Numbered from the stretch's first letter, positions 47,530-57,593 are shown. The stretch: DNA of 64,000 bases from Vibrio sonorensis (GCF_001854765.1 NZ_LJJE01000036.1:1-64000); one strand, 5' to 3'. Notes: generated by a model from the letters alone, not told the origin. Translations and numbers: made by a program.

Positions 47530-49018
47530 AGCCATTTTTAGCCGCTTTGGGCTAGGGACCAGTACTTGCACTGTAGCGGAATTGGCCCAGATACTCCATT
47601 TCAGCGAGCGACATATCCAAACCGTATTGAAAGCCCTTCGTCAAGATGATTGGATTGAGTGGTTGGCGGAAAGTGGCAGAAGCAAACGCGCAAGTTTAAG
47701 GTGTAAGATTGAGCCAATCGACGCTTGTTATCAGTACGTCGACGCTGTTAGCGATGCAGGTAACGTCGACCAAGTACTTAATCTATTGAGCTTTGGCGGG
47801 CGAAATGCGAATACCGAGCTTAAAAGGTATATCAGTAAAACCGCTGATAGCACTGTAAAACAGGCTATTCTTCCTTTTCATCGAACCATTAATGAACTTC
47901 ACCCCCTGCTAGCAATGCAGCGGACGGAGCGCTTTATCGTGACTCAAATATGTCAGCGCTTAACCAAAGTGGAAGACGGTGAGGTAAAAGGGGATTTAGC
48001 TCATCATTGGCAAGTAAACAGCGATGCCACTGAGTGGCGTTTCTATCTGCGCCGAGGTGTTGTCTTTCACGATCAATCACCCCTTACCAGCAAAGCTGTT
48101 GTCGAATGTCTGACGTCCATGATCGCTCATCCAAGGTGGCAAGGGGCCTTTACCCACGTTACCTCGGTAATAGCCACGAGTGATGACGAGTTAATAATAA
48201 AACTTAACCAGCCCGATTGGCACATTGGCCGACTGTTAGCACAGAGTGAGGCGTCGATTTTCCGCTTTAAAGATAAGCAACTGATTGGTAGTGGAGCCTT
48301 TCACCTTTCTGTCTGCTCGCAGAGCATGCTCAGGCTAGAGCGATTTACTCAATACAGTTCGGAGCTTGCGCTGTTAGATAAAGTTGAACTCTGGGTTTAT
48401 GCGGATTGGGCCAACGATAAACAGTGTGCCCAAAACCAAATTAATATTCGCTTACCAGAGGTAATGAAGACTATTTCAGGAAGTAGCACTGCTCAGTTTT
48501 GGGCGATTAGAGGAAATCGCCAAAAGCACATTGATGCTTGGTTAGAAACGCTGAAAAAATCGGAGTGTAAAACCAAAATAAGCTTTGAAAACAATAATGA
48601 ATGCAAAGCGACTATGTTGGAGCATTGCCATCAAACATTGCCCTCCCATTGTACTGAAGTCAGTTATGGCAACTACCAAAACGACGTTGATGTGATGTTT
48701 TTAAGTACGTTAGAACAAGACGATTCACTGGCGGCTATGTTGAGTTTCCTCTACTGTTTTCCGTTCGAAAATAGCCTTTCAGATCAGCAGCTTCGACAGT
48801 TTTTCCAGAAAAGATTAGAGATCAGGTCGTGTGGCAATGCCACAAAGGCGTTAAGCAAAGTCGGTGATTTGCTGCAATGGTTGCAAGAAGAAGGGGTTTT
48901 AAAATCACTTAAATTTCAGCAATTTCAGTTGTCTGTTTCAAGTACCTTGTTTGGGGCTGAAATAAATGGCTATGGGTGGTGTGATTTAAGCAAATTATGG
49001 CGTTCTTCAACGAGCTAA
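47495..49018 (+). CDS. SgrR-like transcriptional regulator (second copy in the window)
   Basis: 507 residues. N-terminal DNA-binding part (VAELAQILHFSERHIQTVLKALRQDDWIEW) and a binding-protein-5-like domain (ERFIVTQICQRLTKV, WRFYLRRGVVFHDQSPL). It ends GYGWCDLSKLW, matching the end of the other SgrR-like protein (NWGWPDIRNAW), so it is full length though some 75 residues shorter in the middle. It overlaps the oxidoreductase gene by 35 bases and probably regulates that small operon. Confidence 0.83.
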   Translation: MKNVRRKLEIYEAIFSRFGLGTSTCTVAELAQILHFSERHIQTVLKALRQDDWIEWLAESGRSKRASLRCKIEPIDACYQYVDAVSDAGNVDQVLNLLSFGGRNANTELKRYISKTADSTVKQAILPFHRTINELHPLLAMQRTERFIVTQICQRLTKVEDGEVKGDLAHHWQVNSDATEWRFYLRRGVVFHDQSPLTSKAVVECLTSMIAHPRWQGAFTHVTSVIATSDDELIIKLNQPDWHIGRLLAQSEASIFRFKDKQLIGSGAFHLSVCSQSMLRLERFTQYSSELALLDKVELWVYADWANDKQCAQNQINIRLPEVMKTISGSSTAQFWAIRGNRQKHIDAWLETLKKSECKTKISFENNNECKATMLEHCHQTLPSHCTEVSYGNYQNDVDVMFLSTLEQDDSLAAMLSFLYCFPFENSLSDQQLRQFFQKRLEIRSCGNATKALSKVGDLLQWLQEEGVLKSLKFQQFQLSVSSTLFGAEINGYGWCDLSKLWRSSTS

Positions 49019-49084
49019 CTAACCATCAGCTGCCTATAATTACAAAGGGTATCTTGAACAAGCCCTAAGCCTAAGGAGGCAAGG

Positions 49085-49261
49085 ATGGAACTTCGCAATA
49101 ACAAAGGTGAAGTCACTCACGTGGCAGACAACCTCACTCTCAAAGAGATCGAAGATTTGGGCTTTACCATCGATCTCGTTGACGAGAAATTTGACCCAAA
49201 CGAGCATTGGCAATCTGGAATGGAAAGGGATGAGGATCCACTTAGTAACTTTAAGTTCTAG
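49085..49261 (+). CDS. Small acidic protein, 58 residues
   Basis: A strong binding site (CTAAGGAGG) lies before ATG 49085 and a strong terminator follows 19 bases after the stop. The product is acidic and starts MELRNNKGEVTHVADNLTL, with WQSGMERDEDPL near the end. No family recognised. The flanking signals make it a convincing monocistronic or last gene. Confidence 0.75.
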   Translation: MELRNNKGEVTHVADNLTLKEIEDLGFTIDLVDEKFDPNEHWQSGMERDEDPLSNFKF

Positions 49262-49280
49262 ATAGCGTTAATAAAATAGT

Positions 49281-49305
49281 GGCTGGAGGTTAGCTACCTC
49301 CGGCC
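49281..49305 (+). terminator. Terminator after the 58-residue protein gene
   Basis: Stem GGCTGGAGGT / ACCTCCGGCC (10 base pairs, one G-U), 5-base loop, followed by TTTGTTTTTTA. Confidence 0.85.
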
Positions 49306-49348
49306 TTTGTTTTTTAGTTAGAGTTGTGAATATCACTGAAAAAGAAAA

Positions 49349-49367
49349 CGGCACCTTGAAGGTGCCG
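49349..49367 (-). terminator. Terminator of the dCache chemoreceptor gene
   Basis: Stem CGGCACC / GGTGCCG with a 5-base loop; on the minus strand it is followed by TTTTCTTTTTC. Located just beyond the stop at 49381. Confidence 0.8.
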
Positions 49368-49380
49368 TAACTAGGCTTGA

Positions 49381-51261
49381 TTAAACTATAAACAGATCTA
49401 GCTCTTTCTTTTGAACGCTAGCGATCTGTGATAACTCAGAAGAGGCCTGAAGGATTTCGTTGATGCCTGAAACATTTTTCTGAACAAGATCAAAAGCTTG
49501 TGAGGTGTTCTTTGAAATGTCTTCTGTGACACTGAACTGCTCTTGTGCGGCAGTAGCTACGAGTGCGTTGACATCAGAAATGGATTCGACAGAACGGGTA
49601 ATATTTTCAAAAGAAGCTTTTACATTGTCTGCAAGCTGAACAGATTGCTCAATCAATTCAACATTGTGAACCATATTATCTTGAGCTTTTTCAGATTGGT
49701 TCTGCAGCTTTTCGATGATTTCTTGGATGCTAACGGTTGAACTTTGTGTTTTCGAAGCTAGGGTGCGCACCTCATCTGCAACAACGGCAAAACCACGACC
49801 TTGTTCACCAGCGCGTGCCGCCTCAATTGCAGCGTTAAGCGCAAGCAAGTTGGTTTGCTCAGAAATAGAGTTGATCACTTCTATTACGGTGCCAATTTCT
49901 AACGCATATTGTCGCAAATCATTCACTATTTGGGCGCTGCCGTTAACCGACTGACTGATAGAACTGGTTAAGTTGATGTTTTCTTCTAAGGTTTGCTTAC
50001 CAGAGTTGATGTGTTGTCTCGCGCCTCTTGCTTCTTCATCGGCAACAATCGCTTGTTGGCTGACTTCTTGAGAAGTGGAAGAAAGCTGACTAATTGCTGT
50101 CGAAATCTGTTCTACTTGTGATAGTTCGTCATGGGCGTTGTTCTTGGTTTCATTCATGGTGACATTGAGTTGCTGTGCCGCAGAAGAAACGTTTTCAGAG
50201 ATTGAGTGAGTGTTTTTAATAAGTTCAGAAAGCTGATTGGAAAGCTGGATAAGAGACAAATAGATGCCAGACTCTTTACCAGTTTCTCTCAAGTTTAATT
50301 TAAAATTACCTTGTGCCATCTTTTTCATAAGTGACGCGATTTCGCTTGGCGTACCGCCGACGGGCTTGAGAACCAGTTTATCGATTAGGTAAAGTAAGAC
50401 CAAGATGGATAACAACAAGAAGCCAATACCAGTGGTAATGGAAGTGGTTAGCTGTTCGCTAGCACTTTCTTGTATTTTTTCATCAGTGGCAAAGTTGACG
50501 ACACTCCAACCACTTACCTCAATTTTACTCCCAAATGCGGTAAACTTAACGCGGTTTCCATTAATTTGAGCGGTATAGGAAACTTCTTCCTCTCCCGTTG
50601 CAAATATTTTGTATTTTGGTCTTTCTTGATTGATATTTTTACCAAAAAGTTCTGGGTAAGGTGCGAATAATATGATTCCAGTTGGAGAATATATAAAAGT
50701 ATCTTTCTTTTTTGATAAAGAACTAAATATAGAGTCAACTTTAATCGTACTCATAATAGCAATATCATCAGTTAATCTTAAAGATATACTTACGACAGAG
50801 TTACCTGTTGTAGAAGAAGTAAAAGGTTCAGAAACAAATCGTTTTTTTCCCTCCACAAATAACGCTTGATAGTAAGAACGATTGAGAGATTTTACGTTGG
50901 TACCCAATTGCTCCCCACCACTGTGGTACAGATCCCCGTTGCGTCTAAAAAGATAGACACCATCACTGGTTTCACCCTGAATATTTTTTAGTGCGATCAA
51001 CTGGGTAGATGCATAACCAGAGAGAGTATCGCCAATAACATCAGCAGAAGAAATTTTGACGGAGGAGAGGTTGCTGAGATAGGTTTCGAATTTCTCATCC
51101 AAAAACAGTTCAACACCGTGATTGGTTTCTTTAACTATTTGCTTAGTTAAGTTGGAGCTCTCTGATTGGAATGCGTGATAACTGATTGCGATAAGAGTGA
51201 TAATGACGCCCGCGATTAATGTGCCAAGGACACTCATCAAGTGTAATTTAAACTTACCCAT
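49381..51261 (-). CDS. Methyl-accepting chemotaxis protein with periplasmic dCache sensor
   Basis: 626 residues: first membrane helix at about residues 8-30, a periplasmic region of about 240 residues with dCache features ([34 protein letters not shown]), second membrane helix at about 275-296, HAMP-like linker, then the signalling domain with the tip [33 protein letters not shown] (cited by its first and last motifs). dCache receptors often bind amino acids, amines or organic acids. There is no WEEF-type tail (it ends LDLFIV). Stand-alone gene with its own terminator. Confidence 0.93.
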   Translation of the reverse strand: MGKFKLHLMSVLGTLIAGVIITLIAISYHAFQSESSNLTKQIVKETNHGVELFLDEKFETYLSNLSSVKISSADVIGDTLSGYASTQLIALKNIQGETSDGVYLFRRNGDLYHSGGEQLGTNVKSLNRSYYQALFVEGKKRFVSEPFTSSTTGNSVVSISLRLTDDIAIMSTIKVDSIFSSLSKKKDTFIYSPTGIILFAPYPELFGKNINQERPKYKIFATGEEEVSYTAQINGNRVKFTAFGSKIEVSGWSVVNFATDEKIQESASEQLTTSITTGIGFLLLSILVLLYLIDKLVLKPVGGTPSEIASLMKKMAQGNFKLNLRETGKESGIYLSLIQLSNQLSELIKNTHSISENVSSAAQQLNVTMNETKNNAHDELSQVEQISTAISQLSSTSQEVSQQAIVADEEARGARQHINSGKQTLEENINLTSSISQSVNGSAQIVNDLRQYALEIGTVIEVINSISEQTNLLALNAAIEAARAGEQGRGFAVVADEVRTLASKTQSSTVSIQEIIEKLQNQSEKAQDNMVHNVELIEQSVQLADNVKASFENITRSVESISDVNALVATAAQEQFSVTEDISKNTSQAFDLVQKNVSGINEILQASSELSQIASVQKKELDLFIV

Positions 51262-51657
51262 ATTATTCCTTTTTTCTTCTATTCTTAAAAATATAACAAT
51301 TAATAAACTTACCTAATACATTGTTTAACATGCCATTCTATTCCATTTGGAACTGAAGCATTGATCACAGGAATAGTATCTATTTCTTACTTTATTTTAA
51401 TAAATTGATCTTGATAATTATTAATTTGATTATCTATTTTAAAGTTGAGATTTTTAATTTAGTGGCACATGAAATCTACTTGTGATTTTTATTGTAAATA
51501 GTGATTTATATCCACTAAATTAAAGTTGGTTTTGAGTGTTTTATTAGAAAAAATATTTTTTAATAATTACGTGATAATTAGAACCTTGCCAAACTTCTTT
51601 AATTTCCAATGTGTTGCCGTTACTCTGTATTGATTTTGTTAACAACAAGAGCAAGTT
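51262..51657. other. AT-rich intergenic region between divergent genes
   Basis: About 396 bases, very AT-rich. It separates the divergent receptor and PhzF genes and must carry both promoters. No ORF with a binding site, stable hairpin or repeat was recognised. Confidence 0.4.
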
Positions 51658-52449
51658 ATGGAACTGGACATCTATCAAGTTGATGCATTTGCACAACGCC
51701 CCTTCGAAGGCAACCCCGCAGGCGTATGCATTGTAGAAAGTGCTTTATCTGAACAAATGATGCAGAAGATTGCCGCAGAAATGGCCGTCTCGGAAACGGC
51801 ATTCTACTGTTCTAAAACACAAGAACTTCGCTGGTTTACCCCAGAGATAGAAGTGGCGTTATGTGGACATGGCACTCTGGCCGTTGCTCACGTATTGCAA
51901 CAGCTTGGACAAGCAGAAGAAAGCATAGTTTTTGAGACAAAATCGGGCCCATTAAGTGTCGCATTTAGCGCGTCTCAGATTGAGATGGACTTTCCACTGC
52001 CTAGGTTAAACAAAGAAGAAAATGAAAACCGCTTCCTCAAACCGCTTGGAATAGCAAAAGACGAAGTGGTTTGTTCGTATTCTTTCGATAATAAACTAAT
52101 GATAGTTGTCAAAAAAGACGTTATAGTACAAAAACTTACGCCAGATTATTCTGCTTTAAAATCTTTGCAAGGGCGTGGAATACTAGTGACGGCTTTGAGT
52201 TCTGACTCAAACCTTGATGTGATTTCCCGTTATTTTGCACCTTGGGTCGGCGTTAACGAAGATCCGGTCACGGGGTCTGCGCATTGTGCGCTTGCCCAGT
52301 ATTGGTGTGCGGAACTGGAACAATCAAAACTTCAATGCTTTCAAGCATCGGAACGCGGTGGAAGGTTAACCGTCACCAAGCTTAACTCGCAAAGAGTTTT
52401 GCTCTCTGGGCAAGCTGTGACCACGTTGAAAGGTAAGATGTATTTATAG
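51658..52449 (+). CDS. PhzF family isomerase/epimerase
   Basis: 263 residues. Typical start (YQVDAFAQRPFEGNPAGVC), ETAFYC with the conserved Glu acid/base near residue 46, TPEIEVALCGHGTLA near residue 65, and EDPVTGSAHCALAQYW near residue 201. Family members isomerise or epimerise small acids; the substrate here is unknown. It stands just before the S66 peptidase gene in the same direction. Confidence 0.88.
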   Translation: MELDIYQVDAFAQRPFEGNPAGVCIVESALSEQMMQKIAAEMAVSETAFYCSKTQELRWFTPEIEVALCGHGTLAVAHVLQQLGQAEESIVFETKSGPLSVAFSASQIEMDFPLPRLNKEENENRFLKPLGIAKDEVVCSYSFDNKLMIVVKKDVIVQKLTPDYSALKSLQGRGILVTALSSDSNLDVISRYFAPWVGVNEDPVTGSAHCALAQYWCAELEQSKLQCFQASERGGRLTVTKLNSQRVLLSGQAVTTLKGKMYL

Positions 52450-52510
52450 GGCGTATTGGTAGAAACTCTCGCTAATCAAATCTTGTACTCAATGCAATAA
52501 GGAGAAAACA

Positions 52511-53538
52511 ATGAGTCGTATTATGTATCCTTCCCCATTGACCAAAGGGGACAAAATTGCCATCACCGCACCGTCATCTGGTGTGCCGACAAAGGTGCAT
52601 GAACGACTGGATAAGGTGCTAAATTTTCTGAGGCTTCAGGGCTTTGAGGTAGTAGAGGGCAACTGTCTTAGAGAGAACCATCAGCACGTTAGCGCAAGCG
52701 CAGAAAAGCGTGCAGAAGAGTTAATGAGTTTTTTAACTGATGATTCTATTTCTGCGGTCATGCCACCGTGGGGTGGTGAGTTTGCAATGGATCTATTGCC
52801 ATTACTCGATTTTGAAAAGTTGAAAAACACGCGACCAAAGTGGATCTCTGGTTATTCGGATACCAGTACGATTTTAACCGCTATCACTACGCTAGCTGGG
52901 TGGGCAACATTACACGGTACAACTTTGATGGAGCGTCATCCCAATCAAGAAGATGACCTAAGCCAAAGCATGATGTTTGCCCATACCTTAAAGGCGGGCG
53001 ACTCCATTTTACTTCAAGCGTCAACTCATTATCAGAAGCAAGGGAAACCTTTTGCGGAGTATCCTGACTGGACATTTAATCTGACTGAGAAAACTCAATG
53101 GAAGCGCACCGGTTTGAAACATGGCGCTTTTAGTGGGCGTTTAATTGGTGGTTGTTTTGACATTATGCTCACCTAGTTGGTTCGCCTTATTTTGATATCC
53201 ACGCATTTCACAAACAACACGCAGATAAGGGGTTAATTCTGTATCTGGAAAACGTAGAGATGTCGGCAACCACTTTAAAGCGTGCGTTAATGGCGCTCAA
53301 ATACAAAGGTGTGTTCGAGCAAATCAACGGTCTTTTAATTGGTCGTAATGCAGTGGTTGATAGTGAAGAACAACCCCTTAGCAGTGAACAAGCAATGTTA
53401 GACGTAGTATCCAACCTTCCCATTCCAGTTATCTATGACATGGATATCAGTCACCTTCCTCCCAATTTAACGTTAGTTAACGGAGCGATTGCTCATGTAG
53501 ACGGAGACAAGGACCAAATAACGCAGGTATTGGATTAG
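52511..53538 (+). pseudogene. S66 family peptidase (LD-carboxypeptidase/MccF-like), interrupted by a 1-base deletion
   Basis: KGDKIAITAPSSG near the start, VMPPWGGEFAMDLLPLLDF near residue 80 and the ISGYSDTSTIL segment near residue 115 follow the MccF-like branch of LD-carboxypeptidases. The first frame stops at 53176 after GGCFDIMLT; the second continues VGSPYFDIHAFH, LILYLENVEMSA and a long C-terminal part to VLD. One C added at about 53173 (ACCTAG to ACCCTAG) gives 342 residues, the usual size. Role could be murein peptide recycling or detoxification of peptide-nucleotide antibiotics. AAGGAG precedes the ATG. Confidence 0.82.
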
Positions 53539-53672
53539 GTTAGTTCAGTTAAAGAGCTTCAGATGCCCGATGGCATCTGAAGTTGATGTGTTCTAGTTTT
53601 GTTCTCCCATACGCGATTTAGTCAATTGAGATAACGGGTGAGCATTGGCGAAGAACCATGTTATTCAAAGGG

Positions 53673-53867
53673 TTAAAAGCGCTTTTTGTAAACACCATCA
53701 AACGACAGTAGCTTAATCTCAAGTCGCGCACCGAAGTATCGGACCTTAATGATGGGCTCTTCTTTGCCACTTAGCTTTTTGGCTAATGCTTCTAGAATTT
53801 CTGCCATAAAGTCCTTCACGGGTTGATCCGCTCGTGCCAAATATTGCTCTATTTTTTGCTGTGTCAT
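53673..53867 (-). CDS. Hypothetical protein, 64 residues
   Basis: Small basic protein with a helical N-terminal half (IEQYLARADQPVKDFMAEILEALAKKL) and a short beta C-terminus with KVRYFGARLEI. TTAGGTG lies before the ATG. No family recognised. Confidence 0.6.
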   Translation of the reverse strand: MTQQKIEQYLARADQPVKDFMAEILEALAKKLSGKEEPIIKVRYFGARLEIKLLSFDGVYKKRF

Positions 53868-54363
53868 TTTGCACCTAATTAAAGTGTGACTGGTCTTTTA
53901 GCCATTTTTAACATTGGGTTTAGAGGCTTTCAGAATCGATAATCAAGCCTAATGAACCTACTATTTACAAAAGAATGTCCAATTCAATATTAAGTGAGTG
54001 AGCACTAACAAGCTTTGCAACACTTATCCTTGGCTCGTTTTACTACTACTTCCGCTTAGTAGTGAAGTGGTTTCTCACTACTAGTGGCAACAGTCCGAAC
54101 AGTATAAGTAAAGCTTTGTTAACGCTACTAGGGCTAATAAATTAATTAACAAATCAATGTGCTAACTTGTTTTTCAATGAATACGAAGCAAAAAAGATGT
54201 GTGGAAAAAATTCAAATAGTAGGAACATATTTTCGCATTAGCTTATGTTAAAGACCGATGATGTGGGTGCTCAAGAAAGGCAAAAAACAGGGTACTGGAG
54301 AATATCGTGTGTTGGCTTAGACTGTGATATAGTTCGTGCCCCGCTAATTTAGAGAGAAATAAG
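53868..54363. other. Intergenic region with two mutually exclusive hairpins
   Basis: About 495 bases without a credible gene. At 54042-54063 ACTACTA pairs with TAGTAGT; at 54057-54083 the same TAGTAGT, extended to TAGTAGTGA, pairs with TCACTACTA. The two stems share one arm and cannot form together, as in a conformational switch. The rest, up to yibL, holds the yibL promoter but no other clear element. Confidence 0.4.
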
Positions 54364-54720
54364 ATGAACCCGAATAAAGAGATACAGCAGCTAAAGAACC
54401 GCCTAGATACCTGCCAGCGTAAACTAGATGCTGCCAAATCTCGCGGAGATCAACCGATGATCTCTAAGTTTACGGATGAAATTGACACCTTGACCAAGAA
54501 GGTCAGTCGCCTTAAGCACAAGCAAGAATACGATTTGAACAAAGAGCGCAAATCACTACTTGATATGCCTTTTTCTCGCGAGCTAACAAAGAAAGAGCAA
54601 GCGGACCTTGGTAAGCTGAAAAAATCAGTGAAAGGTTTGGTTGTTGTTCACCCTCTGACTAAAATTGGTAAATCACTGCGCTTAGATGCAATGACGGGTT
54701 TTGCGCCAAAAGAGTTTTAA
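54364..54720 (+). CDS. yibL: Ribosome-associated protein YibL family
   Basis: 118 residues. The helical basic N-terminus (QLKNRLDTCQRKLDAAKSRGD, then ISKFTDEIDTLTKKVSRL) and the C-terminal VVHPLTKIGKSLRLDAMTGFAPKEF match YibL, which co-purifies with ribosomes in E. coli; role unclear. Own terminator downstream. Confidence 0.88.
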   Translation: MNPNKEIQQLKNRLDTCQRKLDAAKSRGDQPMISKFTDEIDTLTKKVSRLKHKQEYDLNKERKSLLDMPFSRELTKKEQADLGKLKKSVKGLVVVHPLTKIGKSLRLDAMTGFAPKEF

Positions 54721-54777
54721 AAAGTTATCAGCCGTGAAGTGGCTGTTACGACATAAAGTGTGACTCGGTAAAACGAG

Positions 54778-54807
54778 ACAAAAGGCAGCGATAACGCTGC
54801 CTTTTGT
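54778..54807 (+). terminator. Terminator after yibL
   Basis: Perfect 13-base-pair stem ACAAAAGGCAGCG / CGCTGCCTTTTGT with a 4-base loop; the A/T-rich arms provide a tail in both directions, so it may also end the minus-strand phosphoesterase transcript. Confidence 0.8.
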
Positions 54808-54828
54808 GTTGATTTAGCAGGGAAGTTA

Positions 54829-55562
54829 TCAAACTGAAATCAAACTTACTGCTTCTACTTCAATTCTATTTTCAAACAGTGTTAATCTGGCGAAACCAAT
54901 GTCCTGACTGCGGTTGTATTCAGGGATGGAATGGTCAAAGCCGTAAGCCGTTGCTGGAGCCATGTATTGGGTTACTCCTCTGCTTGTCTCAACAATAGTG
55001 GCGTGTCCGTGACCACATATGACTTCTTTTACCCCTGTTTGTGACAAGATCTCGATAACTGTCTCGTCGTTTTCCAAACAGATGGCTTGCATCCAGTCCG
55101 AACCGACCCTAATAACAGGGTGATGAATCACTACGATAGGTTGCAGAGATTTTCGTATTTGCTTTTTGAGTTTTGATAGCGAATTTCGGTTTACTCGGCC
55201 AGAGCCAGGGGAAGTGATGGGTCAATTGGCTTTTGGCTCGAATCCACAAACAGAAAGTCTCGTGTGCCGATCCTTGCTTTGTCAGTAACGCGAATATTGG
55301 TGTTTTTAAACTCGTTGATCATTAAACCCAAGTCGTCGTGATTCCCTGCGATGGCATAAATTGGCGTGTCTGTTATAAAGCGGTCAACGAACTTAGCAAG
55401 TTTTAGGTAGTCACCTTGTTTGGGGGAGCAGCATAGATCTCCAGTCATTAAAATCGCATCACAACTTTTTGATTCAGAGATCGTTTGAAGGGCGAACTCT
55501 ACATTCTTGTAGCTGGTTTCATCACTGAGATGACAATCGGTAATTTGATAAACAACAGTCAT
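54829..55562 (-). pseudogene. CpdA-like metallophosphoesterase, interrupted by a 1-base deletion
   Basis: Metal-binding motifs in order: DCH near residue 9, MTGDLC near residue 40, IAGNHDD near residue 71, IHHPVI and GHGHA, all expected of class III cyclic nucleotide phosphodiesterases such as CpdA. The first frame ends at 55191; the second resumes at GRVNRNSLSKLKK and runs to SLISV. One G added at about 55200 (on the minus strand GG to GGG) gives 244 residues, shorter than E. coli CpdA (275). Substrate may be cAMP or another phosphodiester. Confidence 0.78.
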
Positions 55563-55688
55563 AATCTGAGCTGATAATCCTTAATAGAGTTTAAGCCGAT
55601 AGCATGTCTGCAAAGGACTTGCTTGGCAACAAAAACGATGGTGGCAGGTGACGGATACGAGATAGGGCAAATATTTATCAGAAGGGGA

Positions 55689-56204
55689 TCAAAGCAATAA
55701 CTGATAGATGTATAGCCACTGGTTTGGATTGGGTACATCCATGGTGTTTGTCACCTTTTGGAGTTGCTTTGCCCCCACTTTTTCAAGCAACTTAATACTG
55801 GGCAGATTAGTCTCTAAGCAATGGAACTCGACACACCTTATGCCATACTTCTTCTTCAATACTGGCAAGATCACATCCAGAATCTTATGAATAATCCCTT
55901 GCCCACATGCGCTATCCGACAACCAGTATCCAAGTTCACAGGCTTTAGCGCGGTTATCTATATGTTTAATCCCAAAAACACCACAGAAGGCACCGTGATT
56001 CAAAATGGCAAACCACTGCGCTCCGTTGTCCTTTTGCGATATTCGCCTAGTGATGTATCGCTCTGCACTGTCAATGGAGATGACTTGTTTTTCCCATGGC
56101 ATAGATAGGGAAAGATTGTCTCTGCTGCTATCGACACACTGAAATAGTTCGGGTGCGTGCTTCAAGCAAAGAGGAGTGAGAACGATAGAAGCGTTGATGA
56201 TCAA
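55689..56204 (-). CDS. GNAT family N-acetyltransferase (RimJ/RimL-like)
   Basis: 171 residues. LTPLCLKHAPELF at the start, ELGYWLSDSACGQGIIHKILD with the acetyl-CoA loop near residue 95, and NLPSIKLLEKVGA near residue 137. RimJ/RimL proteins acetylate protein N-termini or small amines; target unknown. Followed upstream by a second GNAT gene in the same direction. Confidence 0.83.
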   Translation of the reverse strand: MIINASIVLTPLCLKHAPELFQCVDSSRDNLSLSMPWEKQVISIDSAERYITRRISQKDNGAQWFAILNHGAFCGVFGIKHIDNRAKACELGYWLSDSACGQGIIHKILDVILPVLKKKYGIRCVEFHCLETNLPSIKLLEKVGAKQLQKVTNTMDVPNPNQWLYIYQLLL

Positions 56205-56296
56205 TAGATGTCCTTAAACCAAGACGATATCGGATTTAATAGTTGAACCGTATTAGTATCTTTACTTTGCCGAACGGTCGTCATTTGTCAGTTGAA

Positions 56297-56830
56297 TCAA
56301 TGGTTAGCAATTTTAGAATAGATGACAATATCGTCGAGTTCTCCGCTAGGCAACTTACGTGCTCGGCGCAGCGTTCCTTCGTATTGGTAGCCATGTCGCT
56401 TTGCAATTGCCAAGCTTTTGAGGTTTGATTTTGCTGCTTTGATTTCAAGCCTTTGCGCACCTAACTCTTGAAATGCGTACTGTTCTACTGCTTGAACGGC
56501 TTCGGTTACATACCCTTTTCCATGATGTTCCGTACTAAGCCAATAACCCATTTCGAAAAATGGAATTGTCTTGTCTCTAATGATCAAACCAATTAAACCT
56601 AAGAATGTCATCGACTCTTTTTCGAATATCGAAAAGCGCAGCTCTTTTTCAAAATTTTGATAGTTATCGATAGCTTTAAGGGTACTCTCAATGGTCGCTT
56701 CGTGAGTTAAGTTGTCGGGAACCCAATCTAGATATTTGCCTAGTTCGTGCTGACTTTTAATAATGGCGTCAAGTAAGAGTGGCTGATGCTCTATTGCTGG
56801 CGGTAATAGGAGTAGTCTCTCTGTTTCCAT
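56297..56830 (-). CDS. GNAT family N-acetyltransferase
   Basis: 177 residues. ETERLLLLPPAIEHQPLLLDAI opens the RimL-type fold, EMGYWLSTEHHGKGYVTEAVQ near residue 92 is the acetyl-CoA loop, and NLKSLAIAKRHGYQYEG near residue 142 is the conserved end. Independent gene upstream of the other GNAT gene. Confidence 0.86.
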   Translation of the reverse strand: METERLLLLPPAIEHQPLLLDAIIKSQHELGKYLDWVPDNLTHEATIESTLKAIDNYQNFEKELRFSIFEKESMTFLGLIGLIIRDKTIPFFEMGYWLSTEHHGKGYVTEAVQAVEQYAFQELGAQRLEIKAAKSNLKSLAIAKRHGYQYEGTLRRARKLPSGELDDIVIYSKIANH

Positions 56831-56943
56831 TTTAAGTCCTTGGACGTTGAGTTTTATGCCTTCAAGATACTAGGTTTATATTTTATTTGAATCAATAACT
56901 TAATATAATTTGAATTAACTGTAGTTAATGTAAGGGTATTAGA

Positions 56944-57528
56944 TTGAAAGTTGTTATTATGCGCCACGGCCGACCTGAGATGGATCTCGATATGCTGAAA
57001 AAAACCAAAATGAGCAGTGAAGCTGTAGGAAATATTGTCGTTGAGTACGAAGATGTCTCCTTGGCCACAGATTCATTTCCCACCAGCGCAGCACTAAACA
57101 TAGCAAGTCAATGTAATGCCTCTGTAAGCAGTGACCTAACCCGAGCGATTGAATCGTCTCAGCGATTAAACGTTGGCGATGACCACGCCACAATGTCGAT
57201 CTTTCAGGAGTCAACCATGCCTTATTTTGAGTGGAAGAAACCCAATCTTCCCTTTTTTACATGGGCGTTGACGTACCGCTTGCTATGGCTATTGGGCTTT
57301 GCAAAAAACGGTGAGTCTATCCGTATCGCAAAGCAAAGGGCGCGTGAGTGTGCCGATTATATCGAGAGCCGAAGTGCCGAATGCGGAACGCTTTTGGTGG
57401 TAGGGCATGGCATTATTAATCGACTGATCATGACAGAACTAAAAAAGAGAAAATGGACACTTTCGGAGAGCAATGGTGACGACTATTGGTCGTACCGAGT
57501 CATGTCTACCGACTTATCTGCTAGCTGA
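56944..57528 (+). CDS. Histidine phosphatase family protein
   Basis: 194 residues. The phospho-accepting His is in VVIMRHGRPEMD (residue 7), SSDLTRAIESSQRL near residue 59 is the second block, and LLVVGHGIINR near residue 154 has the second catalytic His. It starts with TTG at 56944; no in-frame ATG lies before the RHG motif except the Met directly preceding it. Substrate unknown. Confidence 0.82.
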   Translation: MKVVIMRHGRPEMDLDMLKKTKMSSEAVGNIVVEYEDVSLATDSFPTSAALNIASQCNASVSSDLTRAIESSQRLNVGDDHATMSIFQESTMPYFEWKKPNLPFFTWALTYRLLWLLGFAKNGESIRIAKQRARECADYIESRSAECGTLLVVGHGIINRLIMTELKKRKWTLSESNGDDYWSYRVMSTDLSAS

Positions 57529-57535
57529 TATCTAT

Positions 57536-57581
57536 GGTGGCTGAGGGTGACATAGTCGTACCGACTGTCCCTTGTGCCACC
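57536..57581. repeat. Long imperfect inverted repeat between convergent genes
   Basis: GGTGGC (57536-57541) pairs with GCCACC (57576-57581); inside, GACATAGTCG pairs with CGACTGTC across a two-base bulge and a 3-base loop. There is no U-tract on either side, so it is more like a REP-type or mRNA-end hairpin than a normal terminator. Confidence 0.45.
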
Positions 57582-57593
57582 TTGCCTAAATGC

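Noticed and set aside
54100-54140. GCTTTGTTAACGC segment as an integron attC (VCR-like) site
   Set aside because: GTTAACG does not fit the core GTTRRRY, no complementary second core lies at the right distance, and there is no cassette or integrase gene.
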